DNA of 64,000 bases from Cupriavidus taiwanensis LMG 19424 (lineage in GTDB: Bacteria > Pseudomonadota > Gammaproteobacteria > Burkholderiales > Burkholderiaceae): assembly GCF_000069785.1 (NCBI RefSeq), contig NC_010528.1, positions 2,294,001 to 2,358,000 of the forward strand. Direction: 5' to 3'. The notes under the pieces were generated by a model. The model was not told the origin of the DNA. It did no database searches and saw only the letters and a program-made list of their open reading frames with translations. Shown piece after piece: positions 36,005-47,588 of the stretch (position 1 is its first letter; each line of letters opens with the position of its first letter). Both the position numbers and the translations under genes were made by a program.

Positions 36005-36050
36005 CGGACAACTCCATGCCCGCCGGCAAGCGCCGCGCGGGCCTGCCGCC

Positions 36051-36950
36051 TCAGCGCAAGCCCAGGTACAGCCCCACCGGCACGAACGCCACCGCGGCGA
36101 TATTGCCCAGCAGCACGATCGACGCCACCTGGTCCGGCTCCTGCCGGAAATGGTCCGCCACCAGGAAATTCAGCACCGCCGGCGGCAACGCCGCGAACAC
36201 GAACAGCAGGCCGCGCTGCAGTTCGGTCAGCGGCACCCAGTGCGCCAGCCCCAGCGCCACGGCGATGCCCGTCAGCGGACACACCGCCGCGCCAACCAGC
36301 CCCATGCCCCAGTTGCGCAGGCTCACGTCCTTCATGCGCACGCCCAGCGCAAACAGCATCAGCGGCACGGTGGCATCGCCCAGCAGCTTGACCGACTGGT
36401 AGACCGGGTCCGGCAGCGTGAACCACGGCCGCGCCAGCGCCAGCGCCACGCCCGCCACGGTTGCCAGCACCATGGGGTTGCGTGCGATCTGCGCCAGCGA
36501 CGCATGCCGGTTGACGATCTTCATGCCGATGGTGAAGTGCATCAGGTTCGACGCCGCGAACAGCGCCACGGCGGGCGCCAGCCCGGCCGGGCCGAAGGCG
36601 AACACGGACAGCGGCAAGCCCATATTGCCGCAGTTGTTGAACATCATCGGCGGCACGAAGGTGCGCGGATCGACCTTCATCCACCGCGCCAGCCCCCACG
36701 CCAGCACCCCCGAGCCCAGCACCACCGCCACCGCGCAACCCAGCAGCACCAGCTGGTCGGCCAGCACGAAGTCCTTGCTGACGAAGGCCGACACCACCAG
36801 CAGCGGCGCGATCACGTCCAGCGTGGCGCGGTTGATGCCCGCCATGTCCGGATGGGCCTTGCGCCCGTACAGCCACCCGACCAGGATGATCAGGATGACC
36901 GGCGTGATGATGGAGACGATGCGCTCGAACATGGGCAGGCGAACGGGCAA
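36051..36950 (-). CDS. AEC-family (auxin efflux carrier) transporter
   Basis: About 299 residues, ten membrane helices in the two-times-five arrangement. N-terminus PVILIILVGWLYGRKAHPD and the central NNCGNMGLPLSVFAFG are AEC signatures. Substrate is likely a small organic acid (as in MdcF or MleP) but cannot be fixed. ATG at 36932 is a possible downstream start. Transcribed away from orn, 63 bp between them. Confidence 0.85.
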   Translation of the reverse strand: MPVRLPMFERIVSIITPVILIILVGWLYGRKAHPDMAGINRATLDVIAPLLVVSAFVSKDFVLADQLVLLGCAVAVVLGSGVLAWGLARWMKVDPRTFVPPMMFNNCGNMGLPLSVFAFGPAGLAPAVALFAASNLMHFTIGMKIVNRHASLAQIARNPMVLATVAGVALALARPWFTLPDPVYQSVKLLGDATVPLMLFALGVRMKDVSLRNWGMGLVGAAVCPLTGIAVALGLAHWVPLTELQRGLLFVFAALPPAVLNFLVADHFRQEPDQVASIVLLGNIAAVAFVPVGLYLGLR

Positions 36951-37013
36951 CGCGCCGCCAGCAAGGGAAGGCGCGCCGGGAATGGTGGAGTGCTTGCGGG
37001 AGCCGCGCTCCGC

Positions 37014-37649
37014 TTATTGCGCCGGCGTGCCGGGGGCCGGGGCCTCGGGGGAGGCGGCGGAAGGGGTCGCGCCGGGCGCGGCGTGGCGGATAAAGTGCGT
37101 GCGGTAGTAGCGCAGCTCTTCGACCGACTCCAGGATGTCGGCCAGCGCCGTGTGCAGCTGGCGCTTGACGAAGCCCTTGTGGATGGCCGGCTCCCAGCGC
37201 TTGCACAGTTCCTTGAGCGTGGACACGTCCAGGTTGCGGTAGTGGAAGAACGCTTCCAGCTTGGGCATGTAGCGCGCCATGAAGCGGCGGTCCTGGCAGA
37301 TCGAGTTGCCGCACATCGGCGACTTGCCCGCCGGCACCCAGCGCTTGAGGAAGGCAAGCAGCTCGGCCTCGGCCTGCTCTTCGGTCAGGGTCGAGGCCTT
37401 GACCTTGTCGATCAGGCCCGAGCGGCCGTGGGTGCCCTTGTTCCAGTTGTCCATGCCGTCGAGCACGGCATCGCTCTGGTGGATCACCAGCACCGGGCCT
37501 TCGGCCAGGATATTGAGCTCGGAGTCGGTAATCACCACCGCCACTTCGATGATGCGGTCGGTATCCGGCTGCAGGCCGGTCATTTCCATGTCCAGCCAGA
37601 TCAGGTTGTTTTCGCTTTTGACGGATTTGGCGGCGGCTTGGCTTGTCAT
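37014..37649 (-). CDS. orn: Oligoribonuclease
   Basis: 211 residues. DEDDh exonuclease with [11 protein letters not shown] (first acidic pair), and later [18 protein letters not shown]. It degrades 2-5 nt RNAs and pGpG, the last step of c-di-GMP breakdown. The C-terminus extends about 20 residues past the family's usual end with an Ala/Pro-rich tail. Start 37649 gives the known MTSQAA-like start and is close to the divergent M48 gene. Confidence 0.94.
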   Translation of the reverse strand: MTSQAAAKSVKSENNLIWLDMEMTGLQPDTDRIIEVAVVITDSELNILAEGPVLVIHQSDAVLDGMDNWNKGTHGRSGLIDKVKASTLTEEQAEAELLAFLKRWVPAGKSPMCGNSICQDRRFMARYMPKLEAFFHYRNLDVSTLKELCKRWEPAIHKGFVKRQLHTALADILESVEELRYYRTHFIRHAAPGATPSAASPEAPAPGTPAQ

Positions 37650-37869
37650 CGGGACTGCGGCAGAGAGAGATTTTGGGAAAAGCGGCCACGGCGGGGCCGG
37701 GCACGAACAATTTATAATTCTCGCATATCCGTCCGGGACGGCTGCCTGCGCACCAGCGCGGCGCCGTTTCCGGAATTCCCGGACCGCTGCCTGCCCACCC
37801 CGCGGGACGGTCCCCACGGGCACTCGTCGACTGCAACGGCGGGCGCCCGCACCCACAAGGCGCTTGCCG

Positions 37870-39117
37870 ATGTTCACGATTGTCTTTCTCGCCGCCCTGG
37901 TGCTGATGGTGCTGACCAAGCTGTGGCTGGCCGCGCGCCAGGTGCGCCATGTCGCGCAGCACCGCCATGCCGTGCCGGCGCGCTTTGCCGACACCATCAG
38001 CCTGGCCTCGCACCAGAAGGCCGCCGACTACACCATCGCGCGCACGCGGCTGTCGATGCTGGAGGTGCTGGCCGGCGCCGCGGTGCTAATCGCCTTCACC
38101 ATGCTGGGCGGGTTGCAGTGGCTCAACCAGTTCTGGCTGGGTGTGTTCGGCCCTGGCTATGCCTACGGCGTGGCGCTGGTCGCCAGCGTGGCGCTGATCG
38201 GCGGACTGGTCGACCTGCCGTTCTCGCTGTATGGCCAGTTCGGCATCGAGCAGCGCTTCGGCTTCAACAAGATGACGTTCGGGCTGTGGCTGGCCGACCT
38301 GGTCAAGATGCTGCTGGTGGCCAGCGCGCTGGGCCTGCCGCTGCTGCTGGCGGTGCTGTGGCTGATGGATCGCGCCGGCTCGCTGTGGTGGGTGTGGACC
38401 TGGCTGGTGTGGATGGCGTTCAACCTGTTCCTGCTGGTGGTGTTCCCCACCTTTATCGCGCCGCTGTTCAACAAGTTCGAGCCGCTCGACGACGCGTCGC
38501 TGCGCCAGCGCATCGAGAGCCTGATGCAGCGCTGCGGCTTTGCCAGCAAGGGGCTGTTCGTGATGGACGGCAGCAAGCGCAGTGCGCACGGCAATGCGTA
38601 CTTCACCGGCTTCGGCGCCGCCAAGCGCATCGTCTTCTTCGACACGCTGCTGTCGCGCCTGTCGGGCGACGAGATCGAGGCGGTGCTGGCGCACGAGCTG
38701 GGCCACTTCAAGCGCCGTCACGTGGCCAAGCGCATCGCCGTGACCTTCGCGCTGAGCCTGGTGTTCCTGGCACTGCTGGGCTGGCTGGCGACGCGCAGCT
38801 GGTTCTACACCGGGCTGGGGGTGGCGCCCAACCTGGGCGTGTCCAACAGCGCGCTGGCGCTGGTGCTGTTCTTCCTGACGCTGCCGGTCTTCACCTTCCT
38901 GCTGGGGCCGCTGTCGAGCCAGTCGTCGCGCCGCCATGAATTCGAGGCCGATGCCTTCGCCGCCGACCAGACCGATGCCGGCCACCTGGTGTCGGCGCTG
39001 GTGAAGCTGTACAAGGACAACGCCTCCACGCTGACGCCCGACCCGCTCTACAGCGCCTTCTACTACTCGCATCCGCCCGCGGCACAGCGGATCGACCGCC
39101 TGCTGGCGCACGCATGA
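37870..39117 (+). CDS. M48 (Ste24-type) zinc metallopeptidase
   Basis: 415 residues. Multiple membrane helices with the catalytic HEXXH motif in [13 protein letters not shown] and a downstream zinc Glu in [12 protein letters not shown]. The layout matches CAAX-prenyl protease Ste24 of the M48 family; in bacteria such membrane enzymes cut inner-membrane or exported proteins. Overlaps rsgA by 4 bp, so the two are coupled. 220 bp of regulatory sequence lies upstream, shared with orn. Confidence 0.92.
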   Translation: MFTIVFLAALVLMVLTKLWLAARQVRHVAQHRHAVPARFADTISLASHQKAADYTIARTRLSMLEVLAGAAVLIAFTMLGGLQWLNQFWLGVFGPGYAYGVALVASVALIGGLVDLPFSLYGQFGIEQRFGFNKMTFGLWLADLVKMLLVASALGLPLLLAVLWLMDRAGSLWWVWTWLVWMAFNLFLLVVFPTFIAPLFNKFEPLDDASLRQRIESLMQRCGFASKGLFVMDGSKRSAHGNAYFTGFGAAKRIVFFDTLLSRLSGDEIEAVLAHELGHFKRRHVAKRIAVTFALSLVFLALLGWLATRSWFYTGLGVAPNLGVSNSALALVLFFLTLPVFTFLLGPLSSQSSRRHEFEADAFAADQTDAGHLVSALVKLYKDNASTLTPDPLYSAFYYSHPPAAQRIDRLLAHA

Positions 39118-40085
39118 GCCGCGCCACGCGTCACCGCAACGCCGGCGGCGGCACCCACGCCGGCACCCTCACCGAATCCGCGCTGATCGTCGCCGCCCAT
39201 GGCCGCCACTACGTGGTCGAGCTGGCGGACGGCGCGCGCATGCACGCCTTCCCGCGCGGCAAGAAAAGCGACTGCGCGGTGGGCGACCACGTCAGCGTAG
39301 AACGCGCCGCCGCCGACCAGTGCGTGATCACCGGGGTCGCGCCGCGCAAGAACCTGCTGCACCGCTCGGACCAGTTCAAGTCCAAGCTGCTGGCCGCCAA
39401 CATCGACCAGGTCATCATCGTGCTGGCCACCGAGCCCGGCTTTTCCGAAGACCTGCTCGGGCGCGCGCTGGTCTCGGCCGAGGCGCTCGGGATCCGGCCG
39501 CTGGTGGTGCTCAACAAGACCGACCTGCCCGAACGCCTGGAAGAGGCGCGCGGCCGCCTGGCGCTGTACCGCGGGCTAGGCTACGAGACGCTTGAGCTGT
39601 CGGTGCGCGCCGACCCGGCGCAGGCACTGGCCGCGCTGCAACCGCGCGTGGCGGGACTGGCGAGCATCCTGATCGGGCAATCGGGCATGGGCAAGTCCTC
39701 GCTGCTGAACCTGCTGATCCCCGGCGTCGACGCACAGACGCGCGAGATCTCGGCCAAGCTGGATTCCGGCAAGCACACCACCACCTTCACCCGGCTCTAC
39801 CACCTGCCGCAGGACTGGGGTACCGTTGATGGCCGCCAGGGGGCGCTGATTGATTCGCCCGGGTTCCAGGAATTCGGCCTTTACCATCTCAGCGAAGGGA
39901 TGCTGGAACGCGCCTTCCCCGAGTTCCGCCCGCTGCTGACGGCGTGCCGCTTCTACAACTGCCATCACGTCAACGAGCCCGGCTGTGGCGTGCTGGCGGC
40001 GGTGGCATCGGGTGATATCTCGGAACGCCGGCACCAGCTTTACACGCAGCTGCTGCACGAATCCAGCCAGCAGAAGCCGTGGTAA
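39114..40085 (+). CDS. rsgA: Ribosome small-subunit-dependent GTPase A
   Basis: 323 residues. OB domain, then the circularly permuted GTPase: NKTD (G4), [12 protein letters not shown] (G1), [10 protein letters not shown] (G3), and a zinc cluster [14 protein letters not shown]. Checks 30S maturation and releases RbfA. Overlaps the M48 gene by 4 bp. Confidence 0.95.
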   Translation: MSRATRHRNAGGGTHAGTLTESALIVAAHGRHYVVELADGARMHAFPRGKKSDCAVGDHVSVERAAADQCVITGVAPRKNLLHRSDQFKSKLLAANIDQVIIVLATEPGFSEDLLGRALVSAEALGIRPLVVLNKTDLPERLEEARGRLALYRGLGYETLELSVRADPAQALAALQPRVAGLASILIGQSGMGKSSLLNLLIPGVDAQTREISAKLDSGKHTTTFTRLYHLPQDWGTVDGRQGALIDSPGFQEFGLYHLSEGMLERAFPEFRPLLTACRFYNCHHVNEPGCGVLAAVASGDISERRHQLYTQLLHESSQQKPW

Positions 40086-40117
40086 GGTAAGCGCACCTGG
40101 GTTCCCGGTGCGCTGTC

Positions 40118-40423
40118 ATGAAACTGCTGCTGTCCGCCACGTCGCTCGTCCACGCCGCCCATTGCCGCAACGTGCTGCGCGCGGCCGGCATCCGGGCGGA
40201 GCTGCGCAATACCTGGCTGGCCGGCGCGACCGGCGAGATCCCGTTCCGCGAGAGCGCGCCGCAGGTGTGGCTGGTGGACGACGAGATGGAGGCACAGGCG
40301 TGGGCGGTGCTCAATGCCGCGGCCAACCCCGTGCCGGGGCCCAACTGGCAATGCGACCGTTGCGGCGAATGGCACGAGGCGCAGTTCGGCGCATGCTGGC
40401 GCTGCGGCGCGGCGCGCGACTAA
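40118..40423 (+). CDS. DUF2007 protein with zinc ribbon
   Basis: 101 residues. The first 70 residues have the DUF2007 pattern (signal-transducing-like small domain), ending in a CX2C...CX2C zinc ribbon (CDRCGEWHEAQFGACWRC). Putative; often near rsgA. 32 bp gap from rsgA suggests co-transcription. Confidence 0.8.
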   Translation: MKLLLSATSLVHAAHCRNVLRAAGIRAELRNTWLAGATGEIPFRESAPQVWLVDDEMEAQAWAVLNAAANPVPGPNWQCDRCGEWHEAQFGACWRCGAARD

Positions 40424-40433
40424 CCTGACTTGC

Positions 40434-41438
40434 TCAACCCACCCACAGCGCCAGCGACACCATCGCCAGCAGCAGCATCCACAACACCACCGCGCGCCAC
40501 ACCAGCCCCACCGCCGACTGCAGCGTGCGCACGCCGGGCTCGGTGCCGAACTCGGGCGGCGCCGGTTCCGGGCCGCCGTTGGCGCCGTCGGCATCTTCCA
40601 TGCCGGGCGCATAGTCCACCGCCGGGCCAGCCACGCTGGTGCGCAGCACCACCGTGGAATCGTCCTCGGCCAGCGGCGTGCCCAGCCGCACGCCCAAAGC
40701 CCCGCCTCCGCTCGCCAGCAGGATGCCGTTGACGGCATCGTTCCACTTGCGCGCATGGTTGCGCCAGGCGTAGACCGCGTCCTCGAAGTTGCCGACGATG
40801 GCAAAGCCGATCGAGGTCAGCCGCGACGGGATCCAGTCCAGCAGGTAGAAGGCGCGCGCGGCGAAACGGCCCAGCGCGGGGCTGCGCTCGGTCGACGGCA
40901 GGTTCCAGTGCCGGCCCAGGTATTCGGCCGTGCGGTACAGCACCACGCCGCCGGGGCCGACCGGCACCAGGAACCAGAAGAACACGCCGAACACGTGCCG
41001 GTGCACGGCGATGATCGCCGCTTCCAGCGTATGCCGCACGATTTCGGACACCGGCATCTCGACGGTGTCGAGCCCGGTCCACTCGTGCAGCAGCGTGCGC
41101 GCGGTATGGACGTCGTCGCGGTTGAGCGCCTCGTGGATATCGGTGAAGTAGTGGCTGAACTGGCGGAAGCCCAGCGTCATGTACAGCACCAGCACATTCC
41201 ACGCGAGCGTCAGCGCCACGCTGATCGACGCCAACAGGTAGTGCACCACGATCACCGCCAGGGTCAGCGGCAGCACCACGGTCAGCCACGCCAGCGCGGC
41301 GTCGCGCGGGCGGCCGGTGTCGAAGGCGTGCTCGGCGCGGTCGCCGAGGGCGCGCACGATCTCGTAGATCGGGTTGTTGCGGCCCAGGGCGCGGAACTGC
41401 TCGGCAATTAGCGCCAGGAGAATGGAAACAAAGGTCAT
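40434..41438 (-). CDS. CobD/CbiB-family membrane protein
   Basis: 334 residues with about five membrane helices. Motifs like NRDDVHTARTLLHEWTGLDT and EAAIIAVHRHVFGVFFWFLVPVGPGGVVLYR are those of CobD/CbiB/AmpE proteins. True CobD joins aminopropanol to cobyric acid, but this Burkholderiales branch sits alone and may have another role. Start at 41438 leaves the N-terminus MTFVSILLALIAEQFRAL, which fits. Downstream of the convergent DUF2007 gene. Confidence 0.75.
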   Translation of the reverse strand: MTFVSILLALIAEQFRALGRNNPIYEIVRALGDRAEHAFDTGRPRDAALAWLTVVLPLTLAVIVVHYLLASISVALTLAWNVLVLYMTLGFRQFSHYFTDIHEALNRDDVHTARTLLHEWTGLDTVEMPVSEIVRHTLEAAIIAVHRHVFGVFFWFLVPVGPGGVVLYRTAEYLGRHWNLPSTERSPALGRFAARAFYLLDWIPSRLTSIGFAIVGNFEDAVYAWRNHARKWNDAVNGILLASGGGALGVRLGTPLAEDDSTVVLRTSVAGPAVDYAPGMEDADGANGGPEPAPPEFGTEPGVRTLQSAVGLVWRAVVLWMLLLAMVSLALWVG

Positions 41439-41582
41439 CTTGGTACGGGGTGTTCCAAGGGCACGCCGGCCCCTGCTGGCTGCCGGCGCGGGCTCGCCGG
41501 CGAAGTGCCGGCACAGGCGCAATGCATAGCGAGAAGATAGCACAGCGCTACGCACGGGCACCCCGGTGCACCGCCCAAAAGC

Positions 41583-41606
41583 AAAAGCCCGCCATGGGGC
41601 GGGCTC
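41583..41606 (-). terminator. Terminator after the pirin gene
   Basis: On the minus strand GAGCCCGCC-ccat-GGCGGGCTTTTGCTTTT. Confidence 0.8.
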
Positions 41607-41629
41607 TCGCATCGGGCCGTGGAACGCGG

Positions 41630-42328
41630 TCAGGGCAGGTCGAACACCAGCACTTCGGCGCCATCGCCGCCGGACAGCGCGACCTCGGCCACCTCTTCCA
41701 GCCGGGCCGCGTCGCCGGCCTCCAGCGCCTTGCCGTTGACCGTCACCCGCCCGCGCGCCACGTGGACATAGGCGCGGCGTCCCGGCGCCAGCGCCAGCGT
41801 GGCAGCCTCGTCGCCGTCGAACAGGCCGGCATAGAGCCGGATGTCCTGGTGCACCAGCACCGAGCCATCGGCACCGTCGGCACTGGCCACCAGGCGCAGC
41901 TTGCCGCGCTTGTCGGCCGCCTCGAAGTGCTTTTCCTCGTAGCCGGGATCGATGCCGTTCTCGGCCGGCATGATCCAGATCTGCAGGAAGTGCGTGGTGT
42001 CGTGCGCGGCATGGTTGTACTCCGAATGCCGCACGCCGGTGCCGGCGCTCATGCGCTGCACGTCGCCCGGGCGGATGACGCTGCCGTTGCCCATGCTGTC
42101 CTTGTGCGCCAGCTCGCCTTCCAGCACGTAGCTGATGATTTCCATGTCGCGGTGGCCATGGGTGCCAAAGCCCATGCCCGGCGCGACGCGGTCTTCATTG
42201 ATCACGCGCAGCGGCCCGAACTGCACATGCTGAGGGTCGTAATAGTCGGCGAACGAGAACGAATGATAGGACTTCAGCCAGCCGTGATCGGCGTACCCAC
42301 GCTCTGCAGACTTTCTGATTTCAATCAT
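41630..42328 (-). CDS. Pirin-family protein
   Basis: 232 residues. Cupin repeats with HGHRDMEIISYVLEGELAHKDS and the metal-binding His set (HGHRD) of bacterial pirins such as YhhW, a quercetin-2,3-dioxygenase. GAAGGAGG-like site (AAGGAGG) before ATG at 42328. It is divergent from a LysR regulator, which is expected to control it. Confidence 0.93.
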   Translation of the reverse strand: MIEIRKSAERGYADHGWLKSYHSFSFADYYDPQHVQFGPLRVINEDRVAPGMGFGTHGHRDMEIISYVLEGELAHKDSMGNGSVIRPGDVQRMSAGTGVRHSEYNHAAHDTTHFLQIWIMPAENGIDPGYEEKHFEAADKRGKLRLVASADGADGSVLVHQDIRLYAGLFDGDEAATLALAPGRRAYVHVARGRVTVNGKALEAGDAARLEEVAEVALSGGDGAEVLVFDLP

Positions 42329-42464
42329 TTTGATGGCCCTCCTTGAGCCTTTTCGCCGACAGCACTGTCTGGAGAACCGTGTGGCGGCATACGTTTTCGC
42401 TTTGGATGCTAGGCAGTTTAGGCCTTCAGGCGTATATTTACGGGGATCGCCTTAGAAGCAGTCA

Positions 42465-42479
42465 TTCAGAATTTCTGAA
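42465..42479. promoter_or_regulatory. Palindromic operator at the lysR start
   Basis: TTCAGAA-T-TTCTGAA, a perfect 7-1-7 inverted repeat ending two bases before the LysR ATG. It lies in the pirin/LysR divergent region and would block translation-start or promoter access when bound; this is a natural site for autoregulation. Confidence 0.6.
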
Positions 42480-42480
42480 C

Positions 42481-43401
42481 ATGGCCCTCTCGCTAGAATC
42501 CCTCGAAGTCCTCGACGCCATCGAACGCAAGGGCAGCTTTGCCGCCGCCGCGCACGAAATGGGCAAGGTCCCCTCCGCGCTGACCTATGTGGTGCGCAAG
42601 CTGGAAGAAGACCTGGACGTGCTGCTGTTCGACCGGCGCCGCCACCGCGCCGAACTCACGCCCGCGGGCCGCGCGCTGCTGGACGAGGGCCGCCATCTGC
42701 TGCACGCTGCCGATGACCTGGCCCGGCGCGTCAAGCGCCTGGCCACCGGCTGGGAGGCCACCCTCACCATCGTGGTCGACGACCTGATCAACTTCCGCGC
42801 GCTGCTGCCGGTGATCCACGACTTCTATGCCGAGAACTCCGCCACCCGGCTGCGCTTTTCCAAGGAAGTGCTGGGCGGTGCGTGGGACGCACTGGTCAGC
42901 AACCGCGCCGACCTGGTGATCGGCGGCGCCTACGATGCGCCCAGCACGCAGGGCTTCCAGATCCGGCCGCTGGGGTCGATGCCGTTCGTGTTCGCCGTGG
43001 CCGCGCACCACCCGCTCGCCACCGAGGAAGGCCCGCTCACCACCATCCAGATCGCCAAACACCGCATCGTCGCGGTGGGCGATACCTCGCGCAATCTGCC
43101 GGCCCGCACCCATGGCGTGCTGGCCGGGCAGGACGTGCTGGTGGTGCCGACCATGCGCGACAAGCTCGAAGCGCAGATCCGCGGGCTGGGCTGTGGCTGG
43201 CTGCCGGCGCCGATGGCGCAACCGCACATCGAGAGCGGCGTGCTGCAGGCGCGCGAGACCGTCGAGGTGCGCGCGCCGGGCAACTTCAAGGTGGCCTGGC
43301 GCACCAGCAACCGCGGCAAGGCGCTGCAGTGGTGGGCCGGCAAGCTGGAAGACCCGCGCCTGGCGCAGGCGCTGCTGCAGCAGCCCGATTTCGCGGGATG
43401 A
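42481..43401 (+). CDS. LysR-family transcriptional regulator
   Basis: 306 residues. Typical N-terminal winged HTH ([49 protein letters not shown]), then a periplasmic-binding-like sensor domain. Divergent from the pirin gene. ATG at 42481 gives the standard start; there is no strong ribosome-binding site because the palindrome sits there. A start further upstream in frame exists but lacks conserved sequence. Confidence 0.93.
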   Translation: MALSLESLEVLDAIERKGSFAAAAHEMGKVPSALTYVVRKLEEDLDVLLFDRRRHRAELTPAGRALLDEGRHLLHAADDLARRVKRLATGWEATLTIVVDDLINFRALLPVIHDFYAENSATRLRFSKEVLGGAWDALVSNRADLVIGGAYDAPSTQGFQIRPLGSMPFVFAVAAHHPLATEEGPLTTIQIAKHRIVAVGDTSRNLPARTHGVLAGQDVLVVPTMRDKLEAQIRGLGCGWLPAPMAQPHIESGVLQARETVEVRAPGNFKVAWRTSNRGKALQWWAGKLEDPRLAQALLQQPDFAG

Positions 43402-43411
43402 GGGCAGGCTG

Positions 43412-44338
43412 ATGTCGGAGAGGGCTGCAATGGCAGTGCGCAAGAGCGCCGCAGGCGGCTATCGCGGCCGCTTCGCGCCCTCGCCCACCGGGCCGCTGCA
43501 CCTGGGCTCGCTGGTCACCGCGCTGGCCAGCTGGCTGGATGCGCGCGCGCATGGCGGGCAATGGCTGGTGCGCATCGAAGACATCGACACGCCGCGCTGC
43601 GTGCGCGGCGCGGACCACGACATCCTGCACACGCTGGAGCGCGTCGGCATGACGCCCGACGAGCCGCCGGTGTGGCAGAGCCGGCGCGAACCGCACTATG
43701 CCGAAGCGCTGCGCCGGCTCGATGCCGCCGGGCAGCTCTACCCGTGCGGCTGCTCGCGCAAGGAGATCGCCGATTCGCTGGTGCATGTGCGCGAGCGGCA
43801 CCAGACCCTGGGCTACCCCGGCACCTGCCGCCACGGCCTGAACGGCAAGCTGCCGCGCGCATGGCGCGTGCGCGTGCCGGACGGCCCTGCCGCCTTGGTG
43901 TGCTTCGACGACCGCTGGCAGGGACGCCAGTGCCAGAACCTCGAAACCGAGCTGGGCGACTTCGTGCTGCGCCGTGCCGATGGCCTGTGGGCCTACCAGC
44001 TGGCGGTGGTGGTCGACGATGGCCTGCAGGGCATCACGCATATCGTGCGCGGCGCCGACCTGCTCGACTCCACGCCGCGGCAGATCCACCTGCAGCATCT
44101 GCTGGGCTTGCCCACGCCGGCCTACCTGCACGTGCCGGTGGTGGTGAACCCGCTTGGCGAAAAGCTCAGCAAGCAGAGCGGCGCGCAGCCGATCGACACC
44201 AGCGCCCCGCTGGACGCGCTGCGCGAGGCCGGCGCGCACCTGGGACTATCGAACCGGGCCGGCACGGCCCAGGACTGGCTGGCGCGGGCCACCGACGGCT
44301 GGCGCGAGCGGCTGTCCACGCTGCCGGCATCGGTCTAG
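43412..44338 (+). CDS. gluQ: Glutamyl-queuosine tRNA(Asp) synthetase
   Basis: 308 residues. Catalytic half of a class I Glu[17 protein letters not shown] (HIGH-like), [11 protein letters not shown], and KLSKQSGA (KMSKS-like). GluQ attaches Glu to queuosine on tRNA-Asp. Two starts (43412, 43430) are possible; GGAG precedes the second by nine bases. Ten bp after lysR; terminator at 44352. Confidence 0.93.
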   Translation: MSERAAMAVRKSAAGGYRGRFAPSPTGPLHLGSLVTALASWLDARAHGGQWLVRIEDIDTPRCVRGADHDILHTLERVGMTPDEPPVWQSRREPHYAEALRRLDAAGQLYPCGCSRKEIADSLVHVRERHQTLGYPGTCRHGLNGKLPRAWRVRVPDGPAALVCFDDRWQGRQCQNLETELGDFVLRRADGLWAYQLAVVVDDGLQGITHIVRGADLLDSTPRQIHLQHLLGLPTPAYLHVPVVVNPLGEKLSKQSGAQPIDTSAPLDALREAGAHLGLSNRAGTAQDWLARATDGWRERLSTLPASV

Positions 44339-44351
44339 GCGCCACAAAAAC

Positions 44352-44377
44352 AAATGGCCCGCGCAGGCGGGCCATTC
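44352..44377. terminator. Terminator between gluQ and rhlE2
   Basis: AAATGGCCCGC-gcag-GCGGGCCATT; perfect stem between convergent genes. Confidence 0.75.
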
Positions 44378-44395
44378 ATTGGAACCACGATCCGT

Positions 44396-45895
<1,500 letters not shown>

Positions 45896-46220
45896 GGGTA
45901 TCGGTATTGGCGGGAGGCGAACCCGGCACAAACGGATACGCGTCTGGAACTCATCTCGCCCTGAATCTCGCCTGGCGCCGGGACGGTTCCGGCGCGGCCC
46001 TGCTGGCTACAGCATTTGGCCAAGAGAATCAAAGACTTAGATTTTAGCATCTCTGCCCACGCAATGGGCATTCCGGCGCCGCCGTGCGGCGGCCGCGACA
46101 ACCGCCGCCAGCGGCGGACCGGCGCGCGGCATTGTCAAGACATTGTCATATCGGCCGAGCAAGATGCCGGCGGCGCGGCGGCCCTGCCGGACCGTGCCGC
46201 CTCTTCACATCGAGACTGAC
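45896..46220. other. Intergenic region upstream of rhlE2
   Basis: About 325 bp. On the minus strand TGCTAAAAT (46041-46049) resembles an extended -10 and would give rhlE2 a leader of about 140 nt. No -35 or gene recognised. Confidence 0.45.
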
Positions 46221-46367
46221 ATGGACTTCGAGCTGTTTCGCCTGACCTGCCAGCAATTCCTGCGCACCTCCAGCCAGTTCCTGGGACTGGCCACGGCCGG
46301 CCGCCAGCAGGCGCTGCCCCTGCCCCCGCTGCCGGCCAGCCAGCCGCAGGGCCGGCAGCCCGCCTGA
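46221..46367 (+). CDS. Small hypothetical protein
   Basis: 48 residues, MDFELFRLTCQQFLRTSSQF then a Pro/Gln-rich end. No clear ribosome-binding site and I know no family, so it may not be translated. It ends 49 bp before the Bug gene stop, which is on the other strand. Confidence 0.3.
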   Translation: MDFELFRLTCQQFLRTSSQFLGLATAGRQQALPLPPLPASQPQGRQPA

Positions 46368-46415
46368 GCCGCGCCCGGGCTGCGTCCCGGGCCGCCACAC
46401 CGGCTGGCGCGCCGC

Positions 46416-47414
46416 TCAGTCGCCGCGGATGCCGTTGTCCTGGATCACCTTGCCCCACTTGCTGTAGTCGGCCTTCATGCGCGCGGCCAGCTGCTCCGGC
46501 GGCAGATAGGCGGCCACGGTGCCGGCGCCCAGCATCTTCTGCTGCACGGTCGGGTCGGCCAGCGCCTTCTTCAGCTCGGCCGACAAGGTGGCCACCACCT
46601 CTTTGGGCGTGCCGGCCGGCGCCAGCAGCCCGCCCCACGCGGTGGCGTCGAAGCCCGGGAAGCCCTGCTCGGCTACCGTCTTCACTTCCGGCGTAAAGCT
46701 GACCCGCTTGGCGGATCCGACCGCGATCGGGCGCAGCTTGCCGGCCTTGATATGCGGCAGCGCCGCGATCATGTCCGAGAACATCATCGGCACCTGGCCG
46801 GCCAGCAGGTCGGAGATGGCCGGGGCGCTGCCCTTGTAGGGCACGTGCTGGACGTCGAAGTCGCCCAGGTTCTTCAGCAGCTCGGTCGACAGGTGGCCGA
46901 AGCTGCCATTGCCGGCGCTGGTGTAGTTGAGCGCGCCGGGCCTGGCCTTGGCCTTGGCGATGTACTGCTGCAGGCTGGTCACGTCCGGCATCGCCTGCGG
47001 ATTGACCACCATCACGATGGGCAGGTCATAGGCGGCGCCGATCGGCGTGAAGTCCTTGAAGATGTCATAGCCCTTGCGGTGGATCAGGTGCGGCGCCAGC
47101 AGCGTGGGCGTGGCCAGCACCAGCAGCGTATAGCCGTCGGCGGGGCTCTTGGCGACGTTCTCGGCGCCGATGGTGCCGGAGGCGCCGGGGCGGTTGTCGA
47201 CCACCACCGGCTGCTTCAGCGTTTCGCTCATCTTCTGGCCGATGATGCGCGCGGCGGTGTCGGTCGGGCCGCCCGGCGGGAACGGCACCACCAGCCGGAT
47301 CGGCTTGCTCGGGTAGGTCTCGGCCAGGGCCGGCGCGGCGGCGAGCGGCAGCGTGGCGCTCAGGAGGACGGCGCCCAGGCGGCGCTGGAAGGTACGGCGG
47401 CTAGTGTTCTGCAT
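46416..47414 (-). CDS. Bug/TctC-family periplasmic substrate-binding protein
   Basis: 332 residues with a signal peptide (about 1-31), then YPSKPIRLVVPFPPGGPTDTAARIIGQKM, the beta-ligand loop of Bug proteins, and later VDNRPGASGTIGAENV. They bind carboxylates for TctAB or other uses and are expanded in Burkholderiales. 174 bp after pct, possibly co-transcribed with it; substrate perhaps a short acid, but this is inference. Confidence 0.92.
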   Translation of the reverse strand: MQNTSRRTFQRRLGAVLLSATLPLAAAPALAETYPSKPIRLVVPFPPGGPTDTAARIIGQKMSETLKQPVVVDNRPGASGTIGAENVAKSPADGYTLLVLATPTLLAPHLIHRKGYDIFKDFTPIGAAYDLPIVMVVNPQAMPDVTSLQQYIAKAKARPGALNYTSAGNGSFGHLSTELLKNLGDFDVQHVPYKGSAPAISDLLAGQVPMMFSDMIAALPHIKAGKLRPIAVGSAKRVSFTPEVKTVAEQGFPGFDATAWGGLLAPAGTPKEVVATLSAELKKALADPTVQQKMLGAGTVAAYLPPEQLAARMKADYSKWGKVIQDNGIRGD

Positions 47415-47588
47415 GGTGTAGCGGTGTCCTGCGGTAAATCGCGATAAATCGGAATCGATGCGCGGCCGGTGGCCGTGCCGGGATGAAGCGACTGCGGTGG
47501 CGTGACGTCATGACAGATCTGGCGTGCCTCCTTGCGAACCGGTCATGGCCGGCCCGTCCGATGGAATGGTGTGGTGGTGCGGCGGCGG

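Noticed and set aside
35922..38939. 1005-codon plus-strand frame over AEC/orn/M48 genes
   Set aside because: His/Gln/Arg-rich shadow; real genes in other frames have motifs and coupling.
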